A stretch of 64,000 nt of DNA, from assembly GCA_018241505.1 (NCBI GenBank), contig JAFEDS010000010.1:496001-560000 (forward strand), read 5' to 3'. The notes beneath the pieces were generated by a model. The model saw only the letters and a list, made by a program, of their open reading frames with translations. It had not been told where the DNA came from and searched no databases. Within the stretch, counting starts at the first letter, position 1, and the number at the start of each line of letters is the position of its first letter. Source of the stretch: Pseudomonadota bacterium (GTDB lineage Bacteria; Pseudomonadota; Gammaproteobacteria; Steroidobacterales; Steroidobacteraceae). The position numbers and the translations under genes are program-made. Shown piece after piece: positions 34,754 to 43,981 of this stretch.

Positions 34754-35785
34754 GTGACGGCCCTGGATAACTGGTATCACGAAAAAGAATCCGCGTGGCT
34801 GTACCTCCAGGTCGCCGCCGCCGAGCCGGATCCCCGTAAAAGCCAATTATTCCTGCGCCTGGCCGCCGCCGCCGAGCAGCAGGCCAAGAGCTGGCTCGTG
34901 GCCTCCGGCCAAAGCGCGGACCAGGTGTTTCTGCCCACGCTCCGAGCCCGAATTGTCGCGAGGTTGATCCGACGGTTTGGCCCTCGTTCTTTGCGGCCCG
35001 TGCTGGCCGCGATGAAGTTGCGTGGATTGTCTGTCTACAGCGCAGAGCCCGCGCCCGCGGGCCATGTAATGCCAACGTCGTTGTCGGAAGTGGGTGCGCG
35101 GCACCGAAGTAGTCTCGGAGGCAACTTACGGGCTTCGGTCTTTGGCATGAACGATGGGCTGCTTTCCAACGCCAGCCTCGTCCTTGGTGTTGCCGGTGCG
35201 GGGGCTGCCAATAACTACGTTTTGATGACGGGTGCCGCGGGATTGCTGGCTGGTGCGTTATCGATGGCAGCCGGTGAATATGTCTCAGTCCGTACGCAGC
35301 GCGAGATGTATGAATATCAGATTGCGTTGGAGCGCGACGAAGTTGCCCAGTACCCGGAGGAAGAAGCTGAAGAGCTGGCGCTCATCTACGAGGCACGTGG
35401 GGTCGACATAGAAAAGGCGCGTGAGGTGAGCCGCTCGCTGCTATCGCGTCCTGACCAGGCGCTCGATGTTCTGGCACGCGAAGAGCTCGGCCTCAACCCG
35501 GATGACTTAGGGTCGCCATGGCAGGCCGCCATCTCATCCTTCCTTGCATTCGCCTGCGGCGCGGTGATCCCCCTGCTCCCGTTTCTTGTGCGCCTACCTT
35601 CGTCCTACACCCTTACTGCAACGATTACGCTCACGGCACTGGCTTTGTTCATTGTCGGGATGGTGCTCAGCCTGTTTACGGGCCGCGATGCGCTGCGTGG
35701 GGCCATCCGGATGGTCCTGATTGGCGGCGCCGCCGGCACGGTGACCTTCCTGGTGGGCAAGCTGCTCGGGGCAGTCGCGGCCTGA
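34754..35785 (+). CDS. VIT1/CCC1-family transporter with helical N-terminal domain
   Basis: A 343-residue protein. The N-terminal 95 residues are helical and Glu/His-bearing (NWYHEKESAWLYLQVA), similar to the ferritin-like domain of membrane-bound ferritin-type proteins. The rest is a VIT1/CCC1 core: FGMNDGLLSNASLVLGVAGA, AGALSMAAGEYVSVRTQRE, the charged metal-binding loop (residues about 190-240) and three C-terminal transmembrane segments. The family moves Fe(II) or Mn(II) out of the cytoplasm. Start GTG 34754. Confidence 0.85.
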   Translation: MTALDNWYHEKESAWLYLQVAAAEPDPRKSQLFLRLAAAAEQQAKSWLVASGQSADQVFLPTLRARIVARLIRRFGPRSLRPVLAAMKLRGLSVYSAEPAPAGHVMPTSLSEVGARHRSSLGGNLRASVFGMNDGLLSNASLVLGVAGAGAANNYVLMTGAAGLLAGALSMAAGEYVSVRTQREMYEYQIALERDEVAQYPEEEAEELALIYEARGVDIEKAREVSRSLLSRPDQALDVLAREELGLNPDDLGSPWQAAISSFLAFACGAVIPLLPFLVRLPSSYTLTATITLTALALFIVGMVLSLFTGRDALRGAIRMVLIGGAAGTVTFLVGKLLGAVAA

Positions 35786-35811
35786 ACCTTTCGGACCCGG
35801 GTCGGTCCATT

Positions 35812-35830
35812 TCTTAAGATGATCTTAAGA
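35812..35830. promoter_or_regulatory. Perfect 9-bp palindrome upstream of htpX
   Basis: TCTTAAGAT (35812-35820) and ATCTTAAGA (35822-35830) are perfect inverted copies around a single G. The element sits about 52 bases before the htpX ATG and after a GGACC/GGTCC hairpin that may end the transporter transcript. It looks like a dimeric repressor operator; the factor is unknown. Confidence 0.5.
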
Positions 35831-35882
35831 TTTCTTTCCCGCACCCCTTGAAAGGCCCTGCCTGACCCCAAGCCTCATCACC

Positions 35883-36770
35883 ATGAAACGAATTCTGCTC
35901 TTTCTAGCCACGAACCTGGCCATTGTGGTCGTCCTGTCGGTCGTTGCCCGGCTACTGGGACTCGATCAGTACCTCGCGGCGCGGGGCGGCGGCCTGGACG
36001 GCCTGCTGGTCTTCGCGGCGCTGTTCGGCTTCGGTGGCTCCTTTCTGTCACTGGCGATCTCGAAGTGGATGGCCAAACGGGCCATGGGGGTGGAGGTCAT
36101 CACCCAACCGCGCAATGCCACTGAAAGCTGGCTTCTCAATGCCGTCGCGACTCACGCTCGCAATGCCGGTATCGGCATGCCCGAAGTCGGTATTTTCGAG
36201 TCACCCGACCCAAATGCATTTGCTACAGGCGCCAGCCGCAACAGCGCGCTCGTGGCTGTCAGCACGGGCCTGCTGAACCGGATGAACGAGCATGAGGTCG
36301 ACGCCGTCCTCGGCCACGAGATCAGTCACGTCGCCAACGGCGACATGGTGACGCTGGCGTTGATCCAGGGTGTGGTCAACACGTTCGTGATTTTCCTGGC
36401 GCGCATCATCGGAAATATTGTTGATCGCTCGTTCTTTCGCTCCGAAGACGGGCGTGGACCGGCGTATTTCATCTCGGTGATTGTGTCCGAGATCGTGCTT
36501 GGCATCCTCGCCAGTCTCATAGTGCTGTGGTTCTCACGCCAGCGTGAGTTTCGTGCCGATCGCGGAGGCGCGAAGCTCGCCGGCCGCGCCAATATGATTG
36601 CGGCGTTGGAAAAACTGAAGGCGGCCCACGAGCCCTTGCCACAACAGTTTGCAGCGTTCGGTATCGCTGAGGGCCGGGTGACGAGTGGCTTCGCAAAACT
36701 GCGGATGAGCCACCCCCCGCTGGAAGAGCGCATCGCCGCGCTGCGGGCGCTCGCCGCCGACGTTCGATAG
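35883..36770 (+). CDS. htpX: Membrane zinc protease HtpX
   Basis: A 295-residue M48 protease that takes part in quality control of inner-membrane proteins. Two N-terminal transmembrane segments (about 5-60) precede the zinc motif HEISH (His145, Glu146, His149), with the third ligand Glu likely in REFRADRGG, and two further membrane segments between (about 155-215). Length is standard. A palindrome upstream may give stress control. Confidence 0.95.
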   Translation: MKRILLFLATNLAIVVVLSVVARLLGLDQYLAARGGGLDGLLVFAALFGFGGSFLSLAISKWMAKRAMGVEVITQPRNATESWLLNAVATHARNAGIGMPEVGIFESPDPNAFATGASRNSALVAVSTGLLNRMNEHEVDAVLGHEISHVANGDMVTLALIQGVVNTFVIFLARIIGNIVDRSFFRSEDGRGPAYFISVIVSEIVLGILASLIVLWFSRQREFRADRGGAKLAGRANMIAALEKLKAAHEPLPQQFAAFGIAEGRVTSGFAKLRMSHPPLEERIAALRALAADVR

Positions 36771-36787
36771 CGTGTACGCTGGGCGGC

Positions 36788-38197
36788 ATGAATGCCGCCC
36801 CCACACCGATAACTGACATCCTGGGATCCGAGGGCGTCCTCACCGACGCCGCCGACATTGAGCCTTACCTGACCGACCATCGCGGCCTCTATCGAGGTCG
36901 CGCCCTAACGGTGGCGCTTCCCCGCTCTGTCGACCAAGTGTCTCGCCTCCTTGCCTGGTGCAATGAAAATCGAATTGGTGTAGTTCCGCACGCGGGCAAC
37001 ACCAGCTACTGCGGTGGCGCTACACCGGATGAATCCGGGCGGCAAGTCGTGTTGTCCCTGAAGCGACTCAACCAGGTCCGGGGCATCGACCCGCTCAACT
37101 ATTCGCTCATTGCCGAGGCCGGCTGCATTCTCGCGGACGTACAACGTGCCGCGGACGAAGCCGAACGCCTGTTTCCATTGAGCCTCGGTTCGGAAGGCAC
37201 CTGCCAGATCGGCGGCAACCTCTCAACCAACGCCGGCGGCACTAGTGTCCTGCGCTACGGCATGATGCGTGACCTGGTGCTCGGCCTGGAAGTTGTGTTG
37301 GCCGACGGCCGCATTCTCTCGACGTTGAGCTCCCTACGTAAAGACAACACCGGCTACGACGTCAAGGCCCTGTTTATGGGTGCCGAAGGCACCCTGGGCG
37401 TCATTACGGCCGCCGCCCTCAAGTTGTTCTCCAAGGTGCGCAGCACTGCAACGGCGTTTGTTGCCGTACCGGGCGTGCCGGCGGCCGTGGAGCTGCTGTC
37501 TGTGCTGCGGGAAGCCAGTGGCGACCGCATCAGCTCCTTCGAGCTGATACCCCGCATCGGCATCGATCTCACCACGCAGCACATCCCAGGTGTCAGGGAC
37601 CCGCTCAAACAGAAGTATGAATGGCACGTGTTGTGCGAGGTGACCTCGTCACGTGCGAGCGAGAATCTGAGCGAGTTACTGACCGAAGCCCTCGCCGAAG
37701 CGTTTGAATCCGGCCGAGTCCTCGACGCGGTGGTCGCACAAAACGACCGCGAGCGCGCAGCCCTCTGGAAATTGCGGGAAACCATTCCGGAGGCGCAACG
37801 CCTCGACGGCGCGAGTCTCAAACATGACATCTCGCTGCCGATCACGTCGCTGGCTCAATTCGTCGCGACCGCGGGCGAGTGGCTCCGCGTAAACGTTCCG
37901 GAAGGACGGTTGGTTGCGTACGGACACGTGGGCGATGGCAATCTGCATTTCAACCTGAACCAGGCGGCGGGCACGTCGCGCGAACGCTTCCTGGGCCGCG
38001 ACGCGGAAATCAAGCGCGTCATTCATGACATGGTGCGTGAATCCGGCGGCAGCTTCAGCGCGGAACACGGCATCGGGCGGCTGAAAGTCGCCGAGCTCGA
38101 GCGCTATGCTTCACCGGTGGAGCTCGACCTGATGCGTTCGGTCAAGCACGCATTCGACCCCAACGGCATCCTGAACCCCGGCAAAGTCCTGCGTTAG
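36788..38197 (+). CDS. FAD-linked D-2-hydroxyacid dehydrogenase (D-2-hydroxyglutarate/lactate type)
   Basis: A 469-residue VAO/PCMH-type flavoprotein. The FAD-binding domain has PHAGNTSYCGG, LSLGSEGTCQIGGNLSTNAGG and MGAEGTLGVI. The C-terminal FAD-oxidase cap has the metal-binding YGHVGDGNLHFN and FSAEHGIG histidines. These fit enzymes that oxidise D-2-hydroxyglutarate, D-lactate or glycolate; the exact substrate cannot be set from sequence. It starts 17 bases after htpX. Confidence 0.88.
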   Translation: MNAAPTPITDILGSEGVLTDAADIEPYLTDHRGLYRGRALTVALPRSVDQVSRLLAWCNENRIGVVPHAGNTSYCGGATPDESGRQVVLSLKRLNQVRGIDPLNYSLIAEAGCILADVQRAADEAERLFPLSLGSEGTCQIGGNLSTNAGGTSVLRYGMMRDLVLGLEVVLADGRILSTLSSLRKDNTGYDVKALFMGAEGTLGVITAAALKLFSKVRSTATAFVAVPGVPAAVELLSVLREASGDRISSFELIPRIGIDLTTQHIPGVRDPLKQKYEWHVLCEVTSSRASENLSELLTEALAEAFESGRVLDAVVAQNDRERAALWKLRETIPEAQRLDGASLKHDISLPITSLAQFVATAGEWLRVNVPEGRLVAYGHVGDGNLHFNLNQAAGTSRERFLGRDAEIKRVIHDMVRESGGSFSAEHGIGRLKVAELERYASPVELDLMRSVKHAFDPNGILNPGKVLR

Positions 38198-38236
38198 CCG
38201 GGTATCATCCGGCGGGTTCACTGGAGACCTTCGCGA

Positions 38237-39151
38237 ATGTCCCAAGGCCGGTTGATCCTTTCCTCACTGCTCGTCGTCCTCGTCCTTGCCGCCTGCGGCA
38301 AAAAGCCACCGCCGAGCGCGCCGCCGGCGTCATCCGCGGCATCCACCGCAGAAGCATCAACCCGCCTCGCCACGGAACCAGACGGTGTACACATCGAATA
38401 TCGAGTTTCCGGCAAAGGCGATCCTGCCATTGTGCTCATTCATGGTTGGGCCACCGACGCCAACTACTGGAACGCGCAGATCGCGCCCTTGCAGGCGAAG
38501 TACACGGTCGTGGCCGTCGACCTGGCCGGCCATGGCGGCTCGACAAAGAGCCGCAACGTCTGGACGATGGAAAAGTACGGCGAAGACGTGGCCACCGTGG
38601 TGCAACTCATTCCCAACCAGAAGGTCATTCTCGTCGGCCACTCGATGGGCGGAACTGTGGCGCTCGAAGCCGCGCACACGCTCGGCAACCGTGTCATTGG
38701 CATCATCGTGGTCGACGCTCTGAAATCCGTTGGCCTGCCACCTGTCCCAGCGGCCGAGATCCAAACACGGGTCGCGCCCTTTCGCACGGACTTCATCGGC
38801 TCCGTGCGCAAATACGTCACCGCAGAGTTGTTTGAAAAGGGAGCCGACCCCCTGTTTGTACAAAAGGTCGCCTACGACATGTCGCTGGAACCGCCTGAAG
38901 TGGCCGTCCCCTCACTCGAAGCCCTGCTCAGCATGGACTTCAATACAGTCCTGCCGGACATCCAGGTTCCGGTGTTCGCCATCAACTCCGACCTGGGCGC
39001 GACGGACGAAGCGCGCATCCGCAAGTCATTGCCCACCTTCAAATCGGATGTAATTCCACACACCAGTCATTTCCTGATGATGGAAGTGCCCGACAAATTC
39101 AACCCGGTACTGATGCGCGACATCGAAACCATTGTGAACACCGGCCCGTAG
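38237..39151 (+). CDS. Lipoprotein alpha/beta hydrolase
   Basis: A 304-residue hydrolase with a lipoprotein signal ending in the lipobox LAAC (Cys20), then a Pro/Ala-rich spacer. The alpha/beta-hydrolase fold shows an oxyanion segment LIHGWATDANYW, nucleophile Ser136 in VGHSMGGT, a likely acid in INSDLGATDEARI and a final His in IPHTSHFLMME. It is probably anchored to a periplasmic membrane face. The ester substrate is unknown. Confidence 0.85.
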   Translation: MSQGRLILSSLLVVLVLAACGKKPPPSAPPASSAASTAEASTRLATEPDGVHIEYRVSGKGDPAIVLIHGWATDANYWNAQIAPLQAKYTVVAVDLAGHGGSTKSRNVWTMEKYGEDVATVVQLIPNQKVILVGHSMGGTVALEAAHTLGNRVIGIIVVDALKSVGLPPVPAAEIQTRVAPFRTDFIGSVRKYVTAELFEKGADPLFVQKVAYDMSLEPPEVAVPSLEALLSMDFNTVLPDIQVPVFAINSDLGATDEARIRKSLPTFKSDVIPHTSHFLMMEVPDKFNPVLMRDIETIVNTGP

Positions 39152-39155
39152 CACG

Positions 39156-40130
39156 CTAGCGGGCCGCGAACATCTCATCGGTTGCGCCCACCAGCGAGCC
39201 GCAGGCAATCTGCAGCCAGCCGAGATTGATGGTGATGTCATCGGAGTCGATCTCGGTCCAGGCGGACGCCAGGGGCGTGCTCTGGACCTCATCCTGCAAC
39301 AGTAGAATCAGCGCATCGCGATCCGCGACGAACGGCCAGTCCTGGCTGTGCAGAGTCAACTCCAGCTTACGGCCATCCGGAGTGACGAAACGCGCCTTGC
39401 CCCCTTGATCGTGCAGCTCCAACTTCGCGAGCGGCCGCAGGTCCGACTTGCGTCCGGTTGAAGACCAGTCGACGCGACACGCAAACAGGCGTGCATCGTT
39501 CAGCTCGAAGAAGTTGAATCCAAACACCTCTTCCTGCAAGTCGTTGGACTTGCGCAGCAGCACCCGGCGCCGGTACCAATAGAGATCCTCGCCGACGACC
39601 ACGCGGTACTCCACGTAACGCTTGCCGCCATCACGGATGTCGATACAGCCGCGCCCGACAGTGCCGCCCGTGAACTGATCTCCCTCCTTCCTGAGCATGA
39701 GATCGCAACCCTCCGCCTTGACCACCTCGGAGCGATGCAGGTTCGTCAGCAACTGCGGGCGGCGGTTGAGATGAAACCAGCGCTGTGGCTCCTTGAATGA
39801 ATACAAGCGGACACGAACGCCCACCGCGGGTGGTTCGGCCGGCTGCAGATCCAACAGCAACTGGCGCCGGATACTGTCCGGGTCGTCATGCAGGAACTCT
39901 TCGAGATACAGCACATGCCGGCCCAGCCAAGGTGCCTCCACGGGCGCGACGACGGTACGCACGCGCTTTTCTGAAGCCTCACCCCACGCCGCTACGCTGG
40001 GACCGGAGGTGAGAAACACTTCCTCGGTGGAATCCCGGACGCCGGGCCACAGCTTCGCGAGTGAATCGACGTCACTGGTGAGCACGGGCCCGGCAGTCAC
40101 GGCCACAGCAACGCTGGCTAGCAGTAACAT
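39156..40130 (-). CDS. CpeT/CpcT-family exported protein
   Basis: A 324-residue protein with a signal peptide (MLLLASVAVAVTAGPVLT). The body resembles the CpcT/CpeT family: LWPGVRDSTEEVFL, WLGRHVLYLEEFL, VRVRLYSFKEPQRWF, GCDLMLRKEGDQFTGGTVGR. In cyanobacteria this family attaches bilins to phycobiliproteins; in heterotrophic proteobacteria the members have no known role and probably bind another ligand. It lies directly upstream of nothing obvious; tesB ends 15 bases away on the same strand, so it may be last in an operon. Confidence 0.7.
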   Translation of the reverse strand: MLLLASVAVAVTAGPVLTSDVDSLAKLWPGVRDSTEEVFLTSGPSVAAWGEASEKRVRTVVAPVEAPWLGRHVLYLEEFLHDDPDSIRRQLLLDLQPAEPPAVGVRVRLYSFKEPQRWFHLNRRPQLLTNLHRSEVVKAEGCDLMLRKEGDQFTGGTVGRGCIDIRDGGKRYVEYRVVVGEDLYWYRRRVLLRKSNDLQEEVFGFNFFELNDARLFACRVDWSSTGRKSDLRPLAKLELHDQGGKARFVTPDGRKLELTLHSQDWPFVADRDALILLLQDEVQSTPLASAWTEIDSDDITINLGWLQIACGSLVGATDEMFAAR

Positions 40131-40144
40131 TGGCGTCGGCCAGC

Positions 40145-41005
40145 CTATTTGCCTCGCTTGATCCGCACGAGGCCTTCCTGCGCGGTCGTCGCGACCAGCC
40201 GGCCGTCCCGCGAAAAGATCCCGGCCCGCGCAAATCCCCGCGCGCCGGAGGCACTCGGGCTCTCCATGGCATACAACAGCCAGTCATCCACGCGCAGCGG
40301 CCGATGGAACCACATCGCATGGTCCAGGCTGGCGATCACCAACCGGCCTTCAAAGCCGGCCGTCTGATGCGGCAACATGGAGGTGCCCAACAGAAAGAAA
40401 TCGGATGCGTAGGCCAACAGGTTGCGATGCAACCGCTCATCATCGGGCAGCCGGCCGAGCGCCTTGAACCAGATCTGGCGGGCCGGCTGACGCCGGTCCC
40501 CGCCGCGCGCATCCGGCGGCACGATGCGGAACACGAACGGCCGGGGCTGAGCAAAAAACTGCCGCAACCTTTCGGGCAGGTGCCGGCCGATTTCCGGCGG
40601 CAGGTGATTCTTGTCGTCCAGGCTCTCCGGTGGCGGCACGGAGGGCATGTCGCTCTGGTGATCGAGCCCATCTTCCACCACCTGGAAGGACGCCGCCATG
40701 TTGAAAATCTGCTCACCGTGTTGAATGGCCACGACGCGGCGATTGGCGAAGCTGTGGCCGTCCAGGCTGCGATCCACCTGGTACACGATCGGCGCATTGA
40801 AATCGCCGCGCCTCAGGAAATAGGCGTGCAGCGAATGCACCACCCGGCCGGACACCGTGGCGGATGCGGCGCTCAGGGCCTGTCCCAGAACCTGACCGCC
40901 AAATACCTGCGGGCTGCCGATGTCGCGGCTCGCACCGCGGAACAAGTTGACCTCGAGCTGCTCGAGCTCGAGGAGATTCAACAGGTCGGCAATCTCGACT
41001 TCCAT
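40145..41005 (-). CDS. tesB: Acyl-CoA thioesterase II
   Basis: A 286-residue double-hotdog thioesterase. Segments FRGASRDIGSPQVFGGQVLG and SLHAYFLRRGDFNAPIVYQV open the first hotdog, and SLDHAMWFHRP carries the Asp of the active site in the second. It cleaves acyl-CoA to free acid and CoA. ATG 41005 is used; longer frames run through the neighbouring flavoprotein gene. It starts 12 bases after that gene's stop, so both are likely one transcript. Confidence 0.93.
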   Translation of the reverse strand: MEVEIADLLNLLELEQLEVNLFRGASRDIGSPQVFGGQVLGQALSAASATVSGRVVHSLHAYFLRRGDFNAPIVYQVDRSLDGHSFANRRVVAIQHGEQIFNMAASFQVVEDGLDHQSDMPSVPPPESLDDKNHLPPEIGRHLPERLRQFFAQPRPFVFRIVPPDARGGDRRQPARQIWFKALGRLPDDERLHRNLLAYASDFFLLGTSMLPHQTAGFEGRLVIASLDHAMWFHRPLRVDDWLLYAMESPSASGARGFARAGIFSRDGRLVATTAQEGLVRIKRGK

Positions 41006-41016
41006 ATCGACCGGGC

Positions 41017-42045
41017 TCAATCCGGCACGCCCAGCCGCTGGTGCATGATGGGGCTGGTGGTCGTGTATTGCAGGAACTGCTTCTTCTGCGGAAACAGGTG
41101 ATGCTGGATGGCGAAGGCCGCCAGGGCGGCTTCGTGAAAGCCGGACAGGATCAGCTTTTTCTTGCCCGGGTAGGTGTTGATATCCCCCACGGCGAACACA
41201 CCCGGCAGGCTGGTCTGGAACTTCTCCGTGTCCACCTTCAGTGCCTTCTTCTCCAGCTCCAGGCCCCACTGGGCTATCGGCCCGAGCTTCGGTGAGAGCC
41301 CGAAGAACACGAGCACGTGGTCAGCTTCCAGCTCGTGGGTTTCCCCTCCCTTCAGCTTGATGTGCACACCGTTCAGCACATCGCCCTCGGAACTGATGGC
41401 GTGCGGCAGCCCCTCAAAGTGCTTCATGGAGCCCGAGCCCACCATTTCCTTCATTTTCGCAACTGAAGCCGGAGCTGCACGGAAATCGGGGCGGCGGTGC
41501 ACCAGCGTGACACTGTGTGCTTTCGGCTGCAGCTCCAGCACCCAGTCGAGGGCCGAATCGCCGCCGCCGAAAATCACCAGGCGCTTGCCATGAAAGTGGC
41601 TCGAATTCTTCACCTTGTAGTGAATTCCCCTGCCCTCGAAGACATCGGCGCCCTCGATACCGATGCGTCTCGGCTGAAACGAGCCCACGCCCGCGGCAAT
41701 GACCACCGCGCCGGTATTGAAGACCTTTCCCGCGGTCGTGCCGACGCGGAACCGGCCATCGTCGCGACGCGCAAATTCGACTACTTCCTCGCCGAGGTGA
41801 AACGTCGGCTTGAAAGGCTCGATCTGCTTCATCAGCCGGTCCACCAGCTCTTGAGCCCCGCAAACCGGCAGCGCCGGAATATCGTAGATGGGCTTCTCAG
41901 GGTACAGCTCGGCGCACTGGCCGCCCGCAATGGGCAGTGAATCGACCAGATGGGCGCTGATACCGAGCAGGCCAAGCTCGAAAACCTGGAACAGGCCACA
42001 GGGGCCCGCCCCGATGATGACGACGTCGGTCGTAATGTCGCTCAA
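41017..42045 (-). CDS. Ferredoxin/flavodoxin-NADP+ reductase, thioredoxin-reductase type
   Basis: A 342-residue flavoprotein of the TrxR-like FNR group. The FAD-binding start is VVIIGAGPCGLFQ, the NADPH-binding segment is VIFGGGDSALDW and the C-terminal FAD contact is VFAVGDINTYPGKKKLI. It has no CxxC redox pair, so it is not a thioredoxin reductase. It would exchange electrons between NADPH and ferredoxin or flavodoxin. It is divergent from gabT across an 84-base gap. Confidence 0.92.
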   Translation of the reverse strand: MSDITTDVVIIGAGPCGLFQVFELGLLGISAHLVDSLPIAGGQCAELYPEKPIYDIPALPVCGAQELVDRLMKQIEPFKPTFHLGEEVVEFARRDDGRFRVGTTAGKVFNTGAVVIAAGVGSFQPRRIGIEGADVFEGRGIHYKVKNSSHFHGKRLVIFGGGDSALDWVLELQPKAHSVTLVHRRPDFRAAPASVAKMKEMVGSGSMKHFEGLPHAISSEGDVLNGVHIKLKGGETHELEADHVLVFFGLSPKLGPIAQWGLELEKKALKVDTEKFQTSLPGVFAVGDINTYPGKKKLILSGFHEAALAAFAIQHHLFPQKKQFLQYTTTSPIMHQRLGVPD

Positions 42046-42075
42046 AACACATCTTCCCCGTTGGGCAAACCCTCA

Positions 42076-42103
42076 TTGTAGAGGGTCCTGAGGGGGCTAC
42101 AAT
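42076..42103 (+). promoter_or_regulatory. Sigma70-type promoter for gabT
   Basis: TTGTAG (42076-42081) and TACAAT (42098-42103) are separated by 16 bases. A strong Shine-Dalgarno AAGGAG follows at 42118-42123, six bases before the TTG start codon at 42130, and fixes that unusual start. Confidence 0.6.
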
Positions 42104-42129
42104 ATTCATCTGGACCTAAGGAGATTCCC

Positions 42130-43437
42130 TTGTCGAACTCGAATTCCGACTTGCAGAACCGTCGCCAGAAAGCCATCCCCCGGGGAGTGGCGAACTCGCT
42201 GGCCATCTATGCCGACCGTGCCTCGAATGCGGAGGTCTGGGACGTCGAGGGCAAGCGCTATATCGACTTCGGCACCGGCATCGCGGTCCTCAACACCGGA
42301 CACCTGCACCCGAAGGTGAAAGCGGCTGTGGCCGCACAGCTCGACAAGTTCTCGCATACCTGTTTCCAGGTCACGCCGTATGAGAGCTACGTCGAGCTCG
42401 CCGAACAGCTCAATGCGCTCGCGCCGGGCAAGTCGCCCAAGAAGACGATCTTCCTGACAACCGGCGCCGAGGCGATAGAAAACGCCGTGAAGATCGCGCG
42501 CTACCATACGAAGCGCTCCGCGATCATCACGTTCTCCGGTGGCTTCCACGGCCGCACCTATCTCGGCATCAGCCTGACCGGCAAAGTACAACCGTACAAA
42601 GCCGGTTTCGGCCCGATGATGCCGGAGGTCTATCACGTCCCCTACCCGATGGCCTATCACGGCATCAGTGTGGAAGACTCGCTGGAAGCGGTGTATGGCC
42701 TGTTCAAGGCCGATGTTGATCCGGCGCGCGTCGCCGCTATTGTCATTGAACCTGTGTTGGGAGAAGGCGGCTTCTACCAGGCGCCGGTGGAGCTGTTGCG
42801 CAAGTTGCGCGGCCTGTGCGACCAACACGGCATACTGTTGATTGTCGATGAGATCCAGACCGGCTTCGGACGCACCGGCCGGATGTTTGCAGTGGAGTAT
42901 TCCGGCGTCGAGCCGGATCTCATGACTATCGCCAAGAGCGTGTCCGGCGGTATTCCGCTGTCCGCGGTCATCGGCAAAGCAGACATCATGGATGCGCCGC
43001 AGCCGGGCGGCCTGGGCGGCACATTTGCCGGATCACCGCTCGCTTGCGCGGCGGGACTCGCGGTACTGAATGTCATCAAGGAAGAACAGTTGATTCAACG
43101 CGCCAACCACATCGGCAAATTCATGACGTCGCGGCTGAGCGGCCTGCAGGTCAGGTTCCCCAGCATCGGCGAAGTGCGTGGCGTCGGGGCGATGGTCGCC
43201 ATCGAGTTGGTGAAGAACTGCAGCGCCGATCAGCCGGATGCCGAGCTGACCAAGCAGTTGGTCCAGGCAGCCGCGGCGAAGGGACTGATCCTGCTCTCCT
43301 GCGGCGTGTACGGGAATGTGATCCGCTTCCTCGCGCCGCTGACCATTTCAGATGCGCTGCTGAAGGAAGGATTCAACCTGTTTGAACAGGCCCTTCAAGA
43401 GGTCGCCAGCAGCAATATCGCTACAACCGCTGCATAG
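42130..43437 (+). CDS. gabT: 4-aminobutyrate aminotransferase
   Basis: A 435-residue class III PLP aminotransferase moving the amino group of GABA to 2-oxoglutarate. Visible are FGTGIAVLNTGHLHPKV, TTGAEAIENAVK, SGGFHGRTY, DEIQTGFGRTG and the PLP lysine in AKSVSGGIPLSAV, followed by GGTFAGSPLACAA. The start is TTG 42130, fixed by AAGGAG 6 bases upstream. No succinate-semialdehyde dehydrogenase gene is adjacent. Confidence 0.94.
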   Translation: MSNSNSDLQNRRQKAIPRGVANSLAIYADRASNAEVWDVEGKRYIDFGTGIAVLNTGHLHPKVKAAVAAQLDKFSHTCFQVTPYESYVELAEQLNALAPGKSPKKTIFLTTGAEAIENAVKIARYHTKRSAIITFSGGFHGRTYLGISLTGKVQPYKAGFGPMMPEVYHVPYPMAYHGISVEDSLEAVYGLFKADVDPARVAAIVIEPVLGEGGFYQAPVELLRKLRGLCDQHGILLIVDEIQTGFGRTGRMFAVEYSGVEPDLMTIAKSVSGGIPLSAVIGKADIMDAPQPGGLGGTFAGSPLACAAGLAVLNVIKEEQLIQRANHIGKFMTSRLSGLQVRFPSIGEVRGVGAMVAIELVKNCSADQPDAELTKQLVQAAAAKGLILLSCGVYGNVIRFLAPLTISDALLKEGFNLFEQALQEVASSNIATTAA

Positions 43438-43446
43438 AGACGAGCC

Positions 43447-43746
43447 CTAAGCCCGACCGGCGTTCGCGTCGGTCGGCGTATGGAAATACTCGCTTTCGGC
43501 GGCGAGTTGTTCCATCAGGCGTTTCAGCTCCGCCATGCGGCCTTCGGCGGTACTGATCGGCATGCAGTCCTGACAGCGCGGATCGCCGCAAGGCTGGCGT
43601 GAGTACAGCCAATACTGCAGGGCGCCGGCCAGCAGGCCGTCAGCGATATCCCACAGGTCGGCATCCTTGTCCTTGTCGGCCAGCCGATTCCCGAGGTCGA
43701 CAGCTTTTGTAAAAGCCGAGTCGAAAGTGTCAGCGATCTCGGTCAT
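43447..43746 (-). CDS. Small cytosolic protein with Cys cluster, unknown
   Basis: A 99-residue acidic protein with a helical first half (LADKDKDADLWDIADGLL) and a compact CGDPRCQDC cluster at about 53-61 that could bind zinc or iron. I recognise no family. A GAGGGG Shine-Dalgarno lies 4 bases before the ATG and TATAAT (43775-43770, minus) is a good -10, so expression is likely. It converges on gabT. Confidence 0.65.
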   Translation of the reverse strand: MTEIADTFDSAFTKAVDLGNRLADKDKDADLWDIADGLLAGALQYWLYSRQPCGDPRCQDCMPISTAEGRMAELKRLMEQLAAESEYFHTPTDANAGRA

Positions 43747-43769
43747 GGTCCCCTCATCTTCATGACGCC

Positions 43770-43775
43770 ATTATA
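43770..43775 (-). promoter_or_regulatory. -10 element for the Cys-cluster protein gene
   Basis: Minus-strand TATAAT lies 24 bases upstream of the ATG at 43746. The -35 is not well conserved. The rest of the 235-base gap to the GGDEF-EAL gene holds a GGCGC/GCGCC hairpin (43818-43831) and nothing else recognisable. Confidence 0.4.
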
Positions 43776-43981
43776 AATCAACCGTGAAATAGTTCTGGCC
43801 ATTCCGGGGCCGCTCGCGGCGCGCTTGCGCCGGGACTGTGAATCCGCTGTACAGGTCCGGCTACCGTTGTGCTTCTGGGATGGCCTCCACGGAAGTCGCC
43901 GCCCTGTTCCCCGCATGATGCTTCGACACCCATAAACCGCCTGGGCAGACAGGGATTTGAGCTGTCCGTGGCTTATGTCGT

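Noticed and set aside
34415-34846. Poly-Ser minus-strand frame
   Set aside because: Reverse complement of the Asp/Glu-rich tail of the acidic protein.
41006-41269. 88-codon N-terminal extension of tesB
   Set aside because: It lies inside the flavoprotein gene in another frame; family homology begins at ATG 41005.
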